From contig DAOUSQ010000001.1 in the NCBI GenBank assembly GCA_030627145.1, forward strand, positions 1 through 32,054: a DNA stretch of 32,054 nt, given 5' to 3'. This DNA comes from Syntrophomonadaceae bacterium (GTDB taxonomy: Bacteria; Bacillota_B; Syntrophomonadia; Syntrophomonadales; Syntrophomonadaceae). The notes below the pieces were generated by a model that searched no databases, was not told where the DNA came from, and saw only the letters and a program-made list of their open reading frames with translations. Every line of letters starts with the position of its first letter. Position 1 is the first letter of the stretch. Shown piece after piece: positions 20,851 through 29,154 of the stretch. The position numbers were made by a program, and so were the translations under genes.

Positions 20851-21216
20851 TTGTTGAAAAAAAACAGTAAGAAAGTAATTAGGCAGGGAAAACACAAAAG
20901 AGTCCGGAAAAAAATATCGGGGACAAGTCAGGTACCAAGGTTGTGTGTCTATAAGAGCTTGCATTACTTATATATACAAATAATTGATGATGAAAAAGGA
21001 GCAACCCTGGTAGCTGCTTCAACTCTAGAAAAAAACATGAAAGATCTTCCTTCAAAAACCAATATGGATGCAGCAAAAGAGCTTGGTAAAAATATAGCTA
21101 AAAAGGCAATAGAAAAAAATATTACAAAAGTAGTATTCGATCGCAATGGATATAAATATCATGGTCGTGTAGCTGCAATGGCTGATTCAGCCAGGGAAAA
21201 TGGATTGCAATTTTAA
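20851..21216 (+). CDS. rplR: 50S ribosomal protein L18
   Basis: 5S rRNA-binding protein; about 121 residues from TTG 20851. An in-frame GTG at 20842 overlaps the AAGGGAG ribosome binding site (20836-20842), so TTG at 20851 with an 8-nt gap is preferred; TTG 20854 is a further option. Features are RKKISGTSQVPRLCVYKSLH-type RNA-binding start, IIDDEKGATLVAAST and the C-terminal DRNGYKYHGRVAAMADSARE. No abnormality. Confidence 0.94.
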   Translation: MLKKNSKKVIRQGKHKRVRKKISGTSQVPRLCVYKSLHYLYIQIIDDEKGATLVAASTLEKNMKDLPSKTNMDAAKELGKNIAKKAIEKNITKVVFDRNGYKYHGRVAAMADSARENGLQF

Positions 21217-21247
21217 CTGGTAATTTCTATAAGCTAGGAGGGAAATG

Positions 21248-21751
21248 ATGAATGATAAAGAACAAGCCGCTCCGGAAATGATAGAAAAAGTTGTCAATAT
21301 CAAAAGAGTGGCTAAGGTCGTAAAAGGTGGACGAAGATTCAGTTTTAGCGCATTAGTTGTAGTAGGTGATGGCCGGGGCCAGGTAGGTGTTGGAAAAGGT
21401 AAAGCTGCTGAAGTGCCGGAGGCAATCAGAAAAGCAATAGAAAATGCCAAGAAAAAAATGATAATAATACCCTTGATAGATGAGAGAACTATTCCCCACG
21501 AAATAATTGGAAGATTTGGTGCCGGGCGGGTTCTTCTAAAACCGGCTTCTGCAGGTACGGGAGTTATAGCTGGTGGTCCGGTCAGAGCCGTGCTTGAGGC
21601 AGCAGGGGTTAAAGATATACTTACCAAATCACTTGGATCAGAGAATTCCAATAATATAGTACACGCTACTATGGAGGGATTGGAAAGCCTGAAAAGAGTG
21701 GAAGAAGTTGCTAAACAAAGGGGCAAAACCATAGACGAAATAATCAACTAG
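21248..21751 (+). CDS. rpsE: 30S ribosomal protein S5
   Basis: Small-subunit protein important for accuracy; about 167 residues. The N-terminal RNA-binding domain has [20 protein letters not shown], whose VKGGRRF loop is the site of spectinomycin-resistance changes and is wild type here. [20 protein letters not shown] and the C-terminal [19 protein letters not shown] follow. Two ATGs lie in a row; 21248 is 5 nt after AGGAGGG (21236-21242) and is preferred over 21245. An antisense open frame covering most of the gene is a coding shadow. Confidence 0.95.
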   Translation: MNDKEQAAPEMIEKVVNIKRVAKVVKGGRRFSFSALVVVGDGRGQVGVGKGKAAEVPEAIRKAIENAKKKMIIIPLIDERTIPHEIIGRFGAGRVLLKPASAGTGVIAGGPVRAVLEAAGVKDILTKSLGSENSNNIVHATMEGLESLKRVEEVAKQRGKTIDEIIN

Positions 21752-21764
21752 GGAGGGATTGGAC

Positions 21765-21950
21765 TTGGTTAAACAGTTGAAGATAACCTGGATCAAAAGT
21801 TATATAGGTTGCCCCGAAACGCAGAGAGCGACCATAAAAAGTTTAGGATTGAGAAAATTATATCAGTCGATTATAAAAGAAGACTGCGCGCAAATAAGAG
21901 GGCAAATAAATAAAGTCAAACATCTGGTTACTGTAGAAGAAGTTGATTAA
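21765..21950 (+). CDS. rpmD: 50S ribosomal protein L30
   Basis: Small large-subunit protein found in a subset of bacteria; 61 residues from TTG 21765 ([16 protein letters not shown]). An in-frame TTG at 21759 is only 1 nt after GGGAGGG (21751-21757), so the later one is chosen. Family features: [20 protein letters not shown] and [17 protein letters not shown]. It sits between rpsE and rplO, as in Bacillus. Confidence 0.93.
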   Translation: MVKQLKITWIKSYIGCPETQRATIKSLGLRKLYQSIIKEDCAQIRGQINKVKHLVTVEEVD

Positions 21951-21968
21951 AAAAAAGGAGGTTTTGAA

Positions 21969-22409
21969 GTGAAACTTGAAGAAATAAAATCTCCACCTGG
22001 TGCTAATAAGCGGATAAAGAGAGTGGGCAGGGGAACTGGTTCAGGGCATGGTAAAACCTCCACCCGCGGACATAAAGGGCAAAAGGCTCGTTCAGGTGGT
22101 GGAGTGAGGCCAGGTTTTGAAGGTGGACAGATGCCTTTGCAGAGGCGTATACCCAAAAGAGGTTTTACTAATATATTTAAAAAAGAATATGTCATTGTAA
22201 ATGTTAAAGACCTGAATTTATTTGAAGATGGTACTGAAGTTACCCCTGAACTGCTAAAAAACACAGGGCTGATAAATGGAATCAAAGATGGAGTAAAGAT
22301 TCTAGGAGACGGTGAACTGGAAAAGCAACTTACTGTAAAAGTCCACAAAATCAGCAAGCAGGCAGAAGAAAAAATATCTGTCCGGGGTGGCAAAGTTGAG
22401 GTGATCTAA
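21969..22409 (+). CDS. rplO: 50S ribosomal protein L15
   Basis: Large-subunit assembly protein; 146 residues. The glycine/arginine-rich N-terminal arm reads [20 protein letters not shown] and [24 protein letters not shown]; the C-terminal globular part ends [23 protein letters not shown] is the start, behind AAAGGAGG. Its stop shares a base with the secY ATG (TAATG), so secY is probably translated by re-initiation. Confidence 0.96.
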   Translation: MKLEEIKSPPGANKRIKRVGRGTGSGHGKTSTRGHKGQKARSGGGVRPGFEGGQMPLQRRIPKRGFTNIFKKEYVIVNVKDLNLFEDGTEVTPELLKNTGLINGIKDGVKILGDGELEKQLTVKVHKISKQAEEKISVRGGKVEVI

Positions 22410-23674
22410 TGCTTAATTCTTTTAGACAGGCATTTAAAGTTGGAGACCTCAGACAGAAGCTATTATTTACCCTGGTTATGATGCTGATATTTCGATTTGG
22501 AGCTCATGTACCGGTTCCCGGTATAGAATCTGATGCACTGCAACAACTTTTGAGCGGACAATTATTTGGTTTTTTTGATATAATCTCAGGTGGAGCATTC
22601 AAGCGGTTTAGTATTTTTGCGATGAGTATTACCCCATATATTAATGCTTCTATCATAATGCAGTTGTTAAACGTAATAGTACCCAGACTGGAACAATTGT
22701 CCAAGGAGGGTGAGGAAGGCAGAAAGAAAATTGCTCAATATACTCGTTACGGAACGGTAGTCCTCGCTTTTATTCAGGCAATGGGTATGTCAGTTGCACT
22801 AGGAAAAGCCAATACTATCACTAACCCTGGGCTTGGCTCTTATCTTATTATAGCTATTTCATTAACAGCTGGAACTGCTTTCTTGATGTGGATAGGCGAA
22901 ATGATTACAGAAAAAGGAATAGGAAACGGAATTTCCTTGATTATTTTTGCTGGTATTGTCTCCAGGCTCCCAGGCCAAATAGCTGGGGTAGGGCAGGAAT
23001 TATCTGGTGGAATAATTGGATATTTTAACATTCTACTATTTGTTGTTCTGGCCCTGGCCATAATTGCAGCAATAATAGCTGTAAATGAGGGACAGAGAAG
23101 ATTACCAGTACAATATGCTAAACGAGTTGTCGGAAGAAAGCTTTATGGAGGACAGAGTACATTTTTGCCGTTAAAAGTTAATGCTGCCGGGGTTATACCA
23201 ATAATTTTCGCTATGTCGCTAATGATGTTTCCGGCTACAATAGGGTCGTGGATGAATCAAACTTCGGGATTTAACCAATTTCTAAACACCTATTTTAATT
23301 TTGGAAGTATCGCTTATAATTTAGTCTATTTTGTGCTAATAGTATTTTTTACCTACTTCTATGTGGCTATTATTTTTAATCCTGTGGATGTTGCTGATAA
23401 CATCAAGAAGTACGGTGGATTTATTCCGGGTATCAGACCGGGTAGGCCTACAGCCGAATTTATCGACAGGGTTCTGTCAAGATTAACTCTTGCTGGAGGA
23501 GTATTCCTGGGGTTAATAGCAATACTACCTAATTTTATCATAGGAGTAACCGGAATAACGAGTCTCTGGTTTGGAGGGACAGCATTACTAATTGTTGTTG
23601 GTGTAGCTCTTGATACAATGAAGCAGGTAGAATCCCACTTGCTATTACGTAGTTATGAAGGATTTGTGAAATAG
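22409..23674 (+). CDS. secY: Protein translocase subunit SecY
   Basis: Central channel of the Sec export machine in the cytoplasmic membrane; 421 residues with about ten membrane helices. Motifs: FRFGAHVPVPGI after helix 1, the plug-region GGAFKRFSIFAMSITPYINASI (read in two parts), the cytoplasmic loop RRLPVQYAKRVVGRKLYGGQ, and the loop ADNIKKYGGFIPGIRPG whose arginine-containing stretch contacts SecA/ribosome. Translation is coupled to rplO. It precedes adk by 11 bp, as in most Firmicutes. Confidence 0.97.
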   Translation: MLNSFRQAFKVGDLRQKLLFTLVMMLIFRFGAHVPVPGIESDALQQLLSGQLFGFFDIISGGAFKRFSIFAMSITPYINASIIMQLLNVIVPRLEQLSKEGEEGRKKIAQYTRYGTVVLAFIQAMGMSVALGKANTITNPGLGSYLIIAISLTAGTAFLMWIGEMITEKGIGNGISLIIFAGIVSRLPGQIAGVGQELSGGIIGYFNILLFVVLALAIIAAIIAVNEGQRRLPVQYAKRVVGRKLYGGQSTFLPLKVNAAGVIPIIFAMSLMMFPATIGSWMNQTSGFNQFLNTYFNFGSIAYNLVYFVLIVFFTYFYVAIIFNPVDVADNIKKYGGFIPGIRPGRPTAEFIDRVLSRLTLAGGVFLGLIAILPNFIIGVTGITSLWFGGTALLIVVGVALDTMKQVESHLLLRSYEGFVK

Positions 23675-23685
23675 GAGATGATACA

Positions 23686-24333
23686 GTGAACGTTATACTT
23701 ATGGGCCCCCCTGGTGCTGGGAAGGGTACCCAGGCTGAACTGATAAAAGCCGTTTATTCTGTACCTCATATTTCCACTGGTGATATGTTCCGGGAAGCAG
23801 TAATCAGCGGTACTAAATTAGGCAAGGAAGCAAAAACATACATGGATGCGGGAAAACTTGTTCCCGATGAAGTTACCATAGGAATTATTGAAGAAAGAAT
23901 GGCCCACGCAGATTGTGAGAAAGGTTTTCTATTAGATGGGTTCCCGCGTACTACAGTACAGGCTGAAGCTCTGGACAAAGTTATGTCCAGGCTGAGTAAG
24001 AAGATTGAAGCGGCGATAAATATTATTGTTGCCGATGAAGTTCTAATAGACCGTATGTCGGGAAGAGTTAGCTGTAAGAACTGTAAGACTGTGTATAATC
24101 TTAAGTTTAATCCTCCTGCGCAACCTGGAGTGTGTGACAAATGTGGGGGGGAGATTATTCAACGCAGTGATGATAAAGGTGATACAGTTCGTAAGAGACT
24201 GGAAGTTTATATGGAACAAACCAGACCGGTGCTGGATTATTATGAAAAACAGGGCGTTCTTTATAATATAGATGGGGATCGTCAGACAGAAGAAGTATTT
24301 GACGATATCAAAAAGATTATGGAGAATCTTTAA
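23686..24333 (+). CDS. adk: Adenylate kinase, zinc-LID type
   Basis: Converts ATP + AMP to 2 ADP in the cytoplasm; 215 residues. The P-loop GPPGAGKGT is at residues 7-15, the AMP-binding region has STGDMFR and DGFPRT, and the LID domain carries Cys130-x2-Cys133 and Cys150-x2-Cys153, the zinc form of Gram-positives. GTG is the start behind AGGAGATGA. Its TAA overlaps the ATG of the map remnant (TAATG), preserving the coupling signal to a gene that no longer exists as a whole. Confidence 0.96.
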   Translation: MNVILMGPPGAGKGTQAELIKAVYSVPHISTGDMFREAVISGTKLGKEAKTYMDAGKLVPDEVTIGIIEERMAHADCEKGFLLDGFPRTTVQAEALDKVMSRLSKKIEAAINIIVADEVLIDRMSGRVSCKNCKTVYNLKFNPPAQPGVCDKCGGEIIQRSDDKGDTVRKRLEVYMEQTRPVLDYYEKQGVLYNIDGDRQTEEVFDDIKKIMENL

Positions 24334-24448
24334 TGATTATATTAAGAATCCCGGATGAAATAGTCAGGATGTGAGCAGGTTGTTTGCCTATTTTGAGCAT
24401 AGCATAGCTTTAACTGATAAAGGGACCGAAATTCTCGCCTTAAGATAA
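24333..24448 (+). pseudogene. map: Remnant of map (methionine aminopeptidase)
   Basis: Map removes the initiator methionine and normally has about 250 residues; its usual place is between adk and infA. Here ATG 24333 opens MIILRIPDEIVRM, a typical Map N-terminus, but TGA follows at 24372, then GCAGGT (expected Ala-Gly). In another frame the bases 24377-24445 read RLFAYFEHSIALTDKGTEIL plus ALR and a stop at 24446, matching the usual Map ending (SAQFEHTIAVTEDGPEIL). About 210 codons with all metal ligands except possibly none are missing. GCAGGT (24375-24380) could be a deletion scar, since Gly-Arg-Leu before the C-terminal motif could also contain it. The cell must have another Map gene, or the assembly is wrong here. 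Confidence 0.85.
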
Positions 24449-24463
24449 TGGGGGTGGCCGATA

Positions 24464-24760
24464 ATTTTAGATGATATAGTAGGTAAAGTTGTATATTCTA
24501 AATCTGGCCGTGATAAAGGCAGGATGTTTGTAGTTATTGAGGTAGTTAATAACCGGTATGTAACTTTGGCTGATGGTGATTTGAGAAAAATAGAAAACCC
24601 AAAAATAAAAAATACTAAACATTTACATTTTACAAATATAAAAGCTGAGAATGTTGTTAAATATCTGAGTAAAGGTGAAATGCCTGACAACCACGTAATT
24701 AGAAAGAACCTTAAGAAGATTCAGGAGGCCAGAGAAATAGATGGGAAGGAGGTCTGGTAA
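24464..24760 (+). CDS. KOW-domain RNA-binding protein (L14e-like), probable AUU start
   Basis: Small basic protein of a family found between map/adk and infA in many Clostridia and annotated as KOW-domain or L14e-like; role not established. The KOW part reads IVGKVVYSKSGRDKGRMFVV, then ADGDLRKIENPKIKNTKHLH, and the end is basic/helical (KNLKKIQEAREIDGKEVW). The frame runs from the stop at 24446 with no ATG, GTG or TTG before the ATG at 24524, which would cut off most of the KOW motif. ATT at 24464 lies 6 nt after GGGGGTGG (24450-24457) and gives LDDIVGK after the first residue, fitting the family, so I choose it (98 residues). The infA start directly follows its stop. Confidence 0.8.
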   Translation: MLDDIVGKVVYSKSGRDKGRMFVVIEVVNNRYVTLADGDLRKIENPKIKNTKHLHFTNIKAENVVKYLSKGEMPDNHVIRKNLKKIQEAREIDGKEVW

Positions 24761-24979
24761 ATGGCTAAAGAAGATGTTATAGAGGTCGAAGGGAAAGTTC
24801 TTGAACCACTGCCTAATGCCATGTTCAAAGTTGAATTGGAAAATGGCCATAAGGTCCTCGCCCATATTTCTGGAAAAATGAGAATGAACTTTATCAGGAT
24901 ACTACCTGGAGACAGGGTCATGGTGCAGTTGTCGCCCTATGATTTGAACAGGGGTAGAATCACATATCGTTTTAAGTAA
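24761..24979 (+). CDS. infA: Translation initiation factor IF-1
   Basis: OB-fold factor that binds the 30S A site during initiation; 72 residues, the family norm. It reads [40 protein letters not shown] and [18 protein letters not shown] follows directly after the KOW gene stop, with GAAGGAGG inside that gene, so the two are coupled. A 102-bp spacer to rpmJ follows. Confidence 0.97.
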   Translation: MAKEDVIEVEGKVLEPLPNAMFKVELENGHKVLAHISGKMRMNFIRILPGDRVMVQLSPYDLNRGRITYRFK

Positions 24980-25081
24980 ACCGTAATTCGTTAGAGGTGA
25001 GATGTGAAGATAAAAATGAATAACTAATTTTTGCAGCTCACATTTTAAGCTCCATGTTTTCAATCTAAGGAGGTAATAATT
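24980..25081 (+). other. infA-rpmJ spacer with a relative of the 21-bp repeat
   Basis: GTTAGAGGTGAGATGTGAAG at 24990-25009 resembles the tandem unit at 29993-30054 (GTTAAAGGTGAGACGTAAGA). ATGTGA also pairs with TCACAT further on (near 25040), giving a weak stem. AAGGAGG for rpmJ ends the spacer. No gene seen. Confidence 0.4.
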
Positions 25082-25195
25082 ATGAAAGTCAGATCATCGG
25101 TTAAACCCATGTGTGAAAAATGTAAAATAATTAAGCGCAAGGGTAAAGTTATGGTTGTTTGTGAAAATCCCAAGCACAAGCAGGTACAGGGCTAA
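25082..25195 (+). CDS. rpmJ: 50S ribosomal protein L36
   Basis: Smallest ribosomal protein, 37 residues, zinc type: Cys11-x2-Cys14, Cys27 and His32. It reads [20 protein letters not shown] and ends [16 protein letters not shown] lies 8 nt before the ATG. It sits between infA and rpsM as usual, but a 280-bp spacer with repeat DNA now separates it from rpsM. Confidence 0.96.
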   Translation: MKVRSSVKPMCEKCKIIKRKGKVMVVCENPKHKQVQG

Positions 25196-25279
25196 GATAT
25201 TACACGCCAATTATTAATTAATGAATAAAAGGAAAAACCTTAATTTTTTCTATCAAAATTTAAAATTCAAAACTCAAAA

Positions 25280-25443
25280 TTGATTCCACTGCGAAAAGTC
25301 CGTTATTATTTCTCGTAGGGGAGACTTCAGTCTCCTCTAAAATCAGGATACTAATTCTTCGGCATTTGACGCGGAAGCTAAAGCATACGCTACAAATAAT
25401 ATAGAAAAATTATAAAAGTGTTAGGTTTTTGCAGGGGAATCAA
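25280..25443. mobile_element. 164-bp non-coding element with inverted ends (MITE-like)
   Basis: The left end TTGATTCCACTGCGAAAA (25280-25297) and the right end TTTTTGCAGGGGAATCAA (25426-25443) are inverted copies matching at 16 of 18 positions. Inside are a hairpin TAGGGGAGAC-TTCA-GTCTCCTCTA (25316-25339) and GCGGAAGC...GCTAC-type sequence, but no gene. The left end recurs at 32034-32051 with one mismatch. Size, inverted ends and lack of coding are what a miniature inverted-repeat element would show; AAAA/AATT flanks give no clear target duplication. It lies in the rpmJ-rpsM spacer. Confidence 0.6.
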
Positions 25444-25475
25444 AATTATCAATAATTAAAGAGAGGTGAAAGGAT

Positions 25476-25844
25476 TTGGCAAGAATAGCGGGTGTAGACT
25501 TACCCCGGGATAAAAGAGTAGAAATATCCCTCACATATATATTTGGCATAGGAAGGTCTTCTTCCCGGAAAATACTGGCAGAAGCAGGTATAAATTTTGA
25601 TACAAGAGTGAAAGATCTAACCGAGGAAGAAGTTGCCAGACTAAGAGATATTATAGAGAAGAAATACCAGGTTGAGGGTGACCTGCGCAGACAGACAAGT
25701 ATGGATATCAAGAGATTAATGGATCTAGGCTGCTATAGAGGTATACGCCATCGGCGTGGTTTACCAGTTAGAGGGCAGAAGACTAAGACTAATGCACGTA
25801 CGCGAAAAGGTCCGAAACGTACTGCAGGAGGCAGGAAAAAATAA
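25476..25844 (+). CDS. rpsM: 30S ribosomal protein S13
   Basis: Head protein contacting the P-site tRNA and forming bridge B1; 122 residues. It reads [20 protein letters not shown], the helix-hairpin-helix [33 protein letters not shown] and the basic end [20 protein letters not shown] is the start, 6 nt after GAGAGGTGA. First gene after the MITE-like element. Confidence 0.97.
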   Translation: MARIAGVDLPRDKRVEISLTYIFGIGRSSSRKILAEAGINFDTRVKDLTEEEVARLRDIIEKKYQVEGDLRRQTSMDIKRLMDLGCYRGIRHRRGLPVRGQKTKTNARTRKGPKRTAGGRKK

Positions 25845-25866
25845 CCTTAAAAAGGAGGTTTATTGA

Positions 25867-26259
25867 GTGGCGCGAAAAACAAGAACAAGGGTAAAAAGGC
25901 GTGAGAAAAAGAATATTGAGCAGGGCATAGCACATATTAAATCAACGTTTAATAATACAATGATTTCTATTACTGATAAACATGGTAATGCTATTGCTTG
26001 GGCCAGTGCCGGAACTGTTGGTTTTAAGGGTTCAAGAAAAAGCACACCATTTGCGGCCCAACAAGCTGCTGAAACAGCTGCAAAATCAGCAATGGAACAT
26101 GGTTTAAAAGAAGTGGAATGTTACGTAAAAGGACCTGGGGCAGGACGCGAGGCTGCAATTAGATCCCTGCAGGCTGCAGGTTTGGAAGTAAATATGATCA
26201 AAGATGTTACTCCTATTCCACATAATGGATGTAGGCCACCCAAGAGAAGAAGAGTTTAA
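25867..26259 (+). CDS. rpsK: 30S ribosomal protein S11
   Basis: Platform protein near the E-site mRNA; 130 residues. Motifs: [56 protein letters not shown] and the C-terminal [20 protein letters not shown] start behind AAAGGAGG. 22 bp after rpsM and 17 bp before rpsD. Confidence 0.97.
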   Translation: MARKTRTRVKRREKKNIEQGIAHIKSTFNNTMISITDKHGNAIAWASAGTVGFKGSRKSTPFAAQQAAETAAKSAMEHGLKEVECYVKGPGAGREAAIRSLQAAGLEVNMIKDVTPIPHNGCRPPKRRRV

Positions 26260-26276
26260 GGAGGGAAGGTTATAAA

Positions 26277-26906
26277 GTGGGAAGATATACAGATTCAGTC
26301 TGTCGCCAGTGCCGCCGGGAAGGTGAAAAATTATTCCTAAAAGGAGATAGATGCTATTCAGAAAAATGTGCACTAGAAAGAAAACCCTATATACCTGGTG
26401 AACATGGCCGTGGACGCCGACAAAAGCCTACGGAATATGGACTTCAGTTAAGAGAAAAGCAAAAAACGAGAAGAATTTACGGTATACTGGAAAAGCAATT
26501 CCGGAATTACTTTAAAAAAGCTGAGCGCCAGCAGGGTATTACAGGAGAAAATCTGCTGATACTTCTGGAAAGACGCCTGGACAATGTTGTTTATAGACTG
26601 GGCTTTGCAGCTTCCCGTAAAGAGGCTCGTCAGTTAGTAAACCATGGACATTTTACTGTTAATGGTAAAAAAGCCAGCATACCATCAATAATGGTTAAAG
26701 TTGGTGACGTAATTCAGGTCAAGGATAGCAGTAAGGAATCCCCAAAATTTCAGGAGATAAAAGACCAGGCTGCATATAAGACTCCTCCGGAATGGCTGAG
26801 TATAGACGTCGAAAACCTGACAGGGAGTGTTATGGCATATCCAACAAGGGAGCAGATTGATACTTTAGTCCATGAGCAACTTATAGTTGAACTCTACTCT
26901 AGATAG
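26277..26906 (+). CDS. rpsD: 30S ribosomal protein S4, zinc type
   Basis: Primary 16S rRNA-binding protein at the mRNA entry site; 209 residues. The N-terminus carries Cys9-x2-Cys12, Cys26 and Cys31, the metal-binding form. The S4 RNA-binding domain reads [20 protein letters not shown] and [21 protein letters not shown] start behind AAGGAGGGAAGG. Its position within the alpha cluster is standard for Clostridia, whereas in Bacillus rpsD lies elsewhere. Confidence 0.97.
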   Translation: MGRYTDSVCRQCRREGEKLFLKGDRCYSEKCALERKPYIPGEHGRGRRQKPTEYGLQLREKQKTRRIYGILEKQFRNYFKKAERQQGITGENLLILLERRLDNVVYRLGFAASRKEARQLVNHGHFTVNGKKASIPSIMVKVGDVIQVKDSSKESPKFQEIKDQAAYKTPPEWLSIDVENLTGSVMAYPTREQIDTLVHEQLIVELYSR

Positions 26907-27026
26907 AAACCTCTAGACTTGCACTCACAGGATAAGAAATTTGAAAAGGTATTAGAAGTGCAGAATTTATGTATTAAATGAGTATCTTTCGAGTGCTGGT
27001 TATAGAAATAAGGAGGGGATAAATTA

Positions 27027-27977
27027 ATGCTAGAGATGGAAAAACCGCGCATTGAGTGTGTGGAAAAAGAATCTGACAGAAATTATGGAAAATTTGTAAT
27101 TGAACCTTTAGAGAGAGGATATGGTATAACCCTTGGGAATTCACTGCGGAGAGTATTATTGTCGTCTCTACCTGGTGCTGCTGTTACATCAATAAAAATG
27201 GATGGGATTTTGCATGAGTTTTCAACTATTCCCAATGTAGTCGAGGACACTACCGAGATAATATTAAATCTAAAAAGGATGGTACTTAACTATAATGGTG
27301 GTGAACGTAAAATAATCCGTCTTGAACAAGAGGGGCCAAAAAACGTTACTGCCGGGGATATTGAAACTGATGCAGAAATTGAGATCTTAAATCCTGATCT
27401 TCATATTGCCAGTCTGGATAAAGACGGAAAATTAGAAATAGAAATGACTGTGGAACGTGGTAGAGGCTATGTTAGTGCTGATCAACAGCCAATTAAAAAT
27501 GATGAAATTGTGGGTTTGATACCTATTGATTCTATTTATACGCCTGTTACCAGGGTGAATTATACAGTTGATAATGCGCGAGTCGGGAAAAGAACTGATT
27601 TTGACAGCCTTACCCTTGAGGTTTGGACCAACGGGAGTATAAGTCCAGAAGAAGCAATAAGTTTATCTGCACAAATACTTATCGAATATTTGAAGCTTTT
27701 CACAGAAATAGACGATACTTATGCTGAAGTGGAAATCCTGGTTGAAAAAGAAGAGGAACAGAAAGATAAAGTTCTGGAGATGTCAATTGAGGAATTAGAA
27801 CTTTCGGTCCGTGCTTCTAATGGCCTTAAGAGAGCCAACATAAATACCGTTGGTGATTTAATTGAGAAGACCCGAGAAGAAATGAGTAAAATTAGAAATC
27901 TTGGGCAAAAATCACTTGAAGAAATTGAAAGGAAGTTAAAGGAACTAGATTTATCTTTCAAGAAACCAGAGGATTAG
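27027..27977 (+). CDS. rpoA: DNA-directed RNA polymerase subunit alpha
   Basis: Dimerising scaffold subunit of RNA polymerase; 316 residues. The N-terminal domain has [20 protein letters not shown] and [20 protein letters not shown]; the acidic linker ([10 protein letters not shown]) precedes the C-terminal domain that contacts UP-element DNA and activators, with [20 protein letters not shown] and [28 protein letters not shown] precedes the ATG. The 120-bp spacer before it holds no clear promoter or terminator. Confidence 0.97.
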   Translation: MLEMEKPRIECVEKESDRNYGKFVIEPLERGYGITLGNSLRRVLLSSLPGAAVTSIKMDGILHEFSTIPNVVEDTTEIILNLKRMVLNYNGGERKIIRLEQEGPKNVTAGDIETDAEIEILNPDLHIASLDKDGKLEIEMTVERGRGYVSADQQPIKNDEIVGLIPIDSIYTPVTRVNYTVDNARVGKRTDFDSLTLEVWTNGSISPEEAISLSAQILIEYLKLFTEIDDTYAEVEILVEKEEEQKDKVLEMSIEELELSVRASNGLKRANINTVGDLIEKTREEMSKIRNLGQKSLEEIERKLKELDLSFKKPED

Positions 27978-27992
27978 AAAGGAGGTTCCCCA

Positions 27993-28334
27993 TTGAGTTA
28001 CCGTAGATTTGGGCTCAGAAGCGATCATAGAAGATCGATGCTCAGAAATTCAGTGACTTCTTTGTTAGATAGTGAAAAAATAAATACCACAGAAACGAGA
28101 GCAAAAGAGATAAAAAGAATTGCTGATAAAATGATTACTCTGGGCAAAAGAGGAGACTTACATGCCAGAAGGCAGGCCCGCTCATATATTATGAGCGATG
28201 CAGTTGTACACAAATTATTTGCGGAAATTGCAGACCGCTACAGCGACCGCCAGGGTGGATATACCCGTATAATCAAAACCGGTTACCGTAAAGGTGATGG
28301 TGCTCCAATGGCTATTCTCGAATTGGTCGATTAA
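27993..28334 (+). CDS. rplQ: 50S ribosomal protein L17
   Basis: Exit-tunnel-side protein of the large subunit, 113 residues, the short bacterial form. Reads [57 protein letters not shown] and ends [16 protein letters not shown] start behind AAAGGAGG. It is the last ribosomal gene, and ecfA1 begins one base after its stop codon, so the transporter genes belong to the same transcript. Confidence 0.96.
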   Translation: MSYRRFGLRSDHRRSMLRNSVTSLLDSEKINTTETRAKEIKRIADKMITLGKRGDLHARRQARSYIMSDAVVHKLFAEIADRYSDRQGGYTRIIKTGYRKGDGAPMAILELVD

Positions 28335-28335
28335 C

Positions 28336-29154
28336 ATGATCCAGCTAAAAAATGTAAGTTATTCATATTCCAGGAACAATTCCCCGGCAATTTGTAATTT
28401 AAGTCTTGATATAGCGGAAAGTGAATTTGTCGGAATACTTGGCAGGAATGGTTCGGGGAAATCTACCCTGACTCGATTATTAAATGGACTTTTATGTCCC
28501 GAAGCGGGTAAGGTGGAGGTTGATGGAATAGATACTTCTAATCCCCAAAACCATGCTGAAATAAGAAAGAGAGTTGGGCTGCTTTTACCTGTACCGGATA
28601 ACCAGTTCATTTCCAATATAGTAGAAGAAGATGTAGCTTTTGGACCGGAGAATTTAGGTTTATCTCCTAACAAAATAAGGCAGAGAGTTGATACTGCTCT
28701 AAAAACGGTATCAATGGAGGATTATGCGAAATATCCTCCTTTGCTTTTGTCCGGGGGGCAAAAGCAAAGAGTTTGTATTGCAGGTATACTGGCGACGAAA
28801 CCTAAATATATGGTGCTGGATGAACCTACTTCAATGTTAGATTCACGGGGGCGTAGAGAGGTAATAGAAACCCTTTTAAACCTGAAAGAAAAAGAAGGTA
28901 TAACCCTAGTGTTAACAACTCACCATCTTGAGGAAATAATCAAAGCTGATCGTATTATAGTATTAGATCAAGGAGAAGTAAAATTTGAAGGCAATCCAGG
29001 TTCTATCTTAAAAGAGGTTGATGTTTTAAAAAAACTGGGTATAGAACCAATGGAAATAACCGTACTTATAGACCGGATAAATGAAGGCTGCCAGAAATAC
29101 ATTTCCAGAGATATTTACGATATCAGGATGTTGGTGGAAGTATTATGTCAATAA
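28336..29154 (+). CDS. ecfA1: ECF transporter ATPase EcfA1 with altered Q-loop
   Basis: One of two ATPases that energise group II ECF transporters for vitamins, cobalt or nickel; 272 residues. Walker A GRNGSGKST is at 36-44, signature LSGGQ at 138-142, Walker B YMVLDEP at 158-164 (Glu163) and the switch histidine in TTHH at 196-197. The Q-loop is odd: the usual VFQNPDNQ reads LLPVPDNQ (83-90), with Pro85 where the catalytic glutamine belongs, and no frameshift explains it. ATG 28336 follows the rplQ stop by 1 bp; the frame is open to 28294 inside rplQ. It overlaps ecfA2 by 10 bp. Confidence 0.93.
   Translation: MIQLKNVSYSYSRNNSPAICNLSLDIAESEFVGILGRNGSGKSTLTRLLNGLLCPEAGKVEVDGIDTSNPQNHAEIRKRVGLLLPVPDNQFISNIVEEDVAFGPENLGLSPNKIRQRVDTALKTVSMEDYAKYPPLLLSGGQKQRVCIAGILATKPKYMVLDEPTSMLDSRGRREVIETLLNLKEKEGITLVLTTHHLEEIIKADRIIVLDQGEVKFEGNPGSILKEVDVLKKLGIEPMEITVLIDRINEGCQKYISRDIYDIRMLVEVLCQ

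Noticed and set aside
21187..21747. Open reading frame of 186 codons on the minus strand
   Set aside because: It lies almost wholly within rpsE, has no ribosome binding site or recognisable domain, and is a coding shadow of the real gene.
24524..24760. Short KOW protein starting at ATG 24524
   Set aside because: This start would remove the conserved GKVVYSKSGRDKGR part and has no ribosome binding site at a good distance.
25280..25443. CRISPR-like array or riboswitch in the rpmJ-rpsM spacer
   Set aside because: There are no regularly spaced repeats, and the inverted ends fit a small mobile element better than any riboswitch I know.
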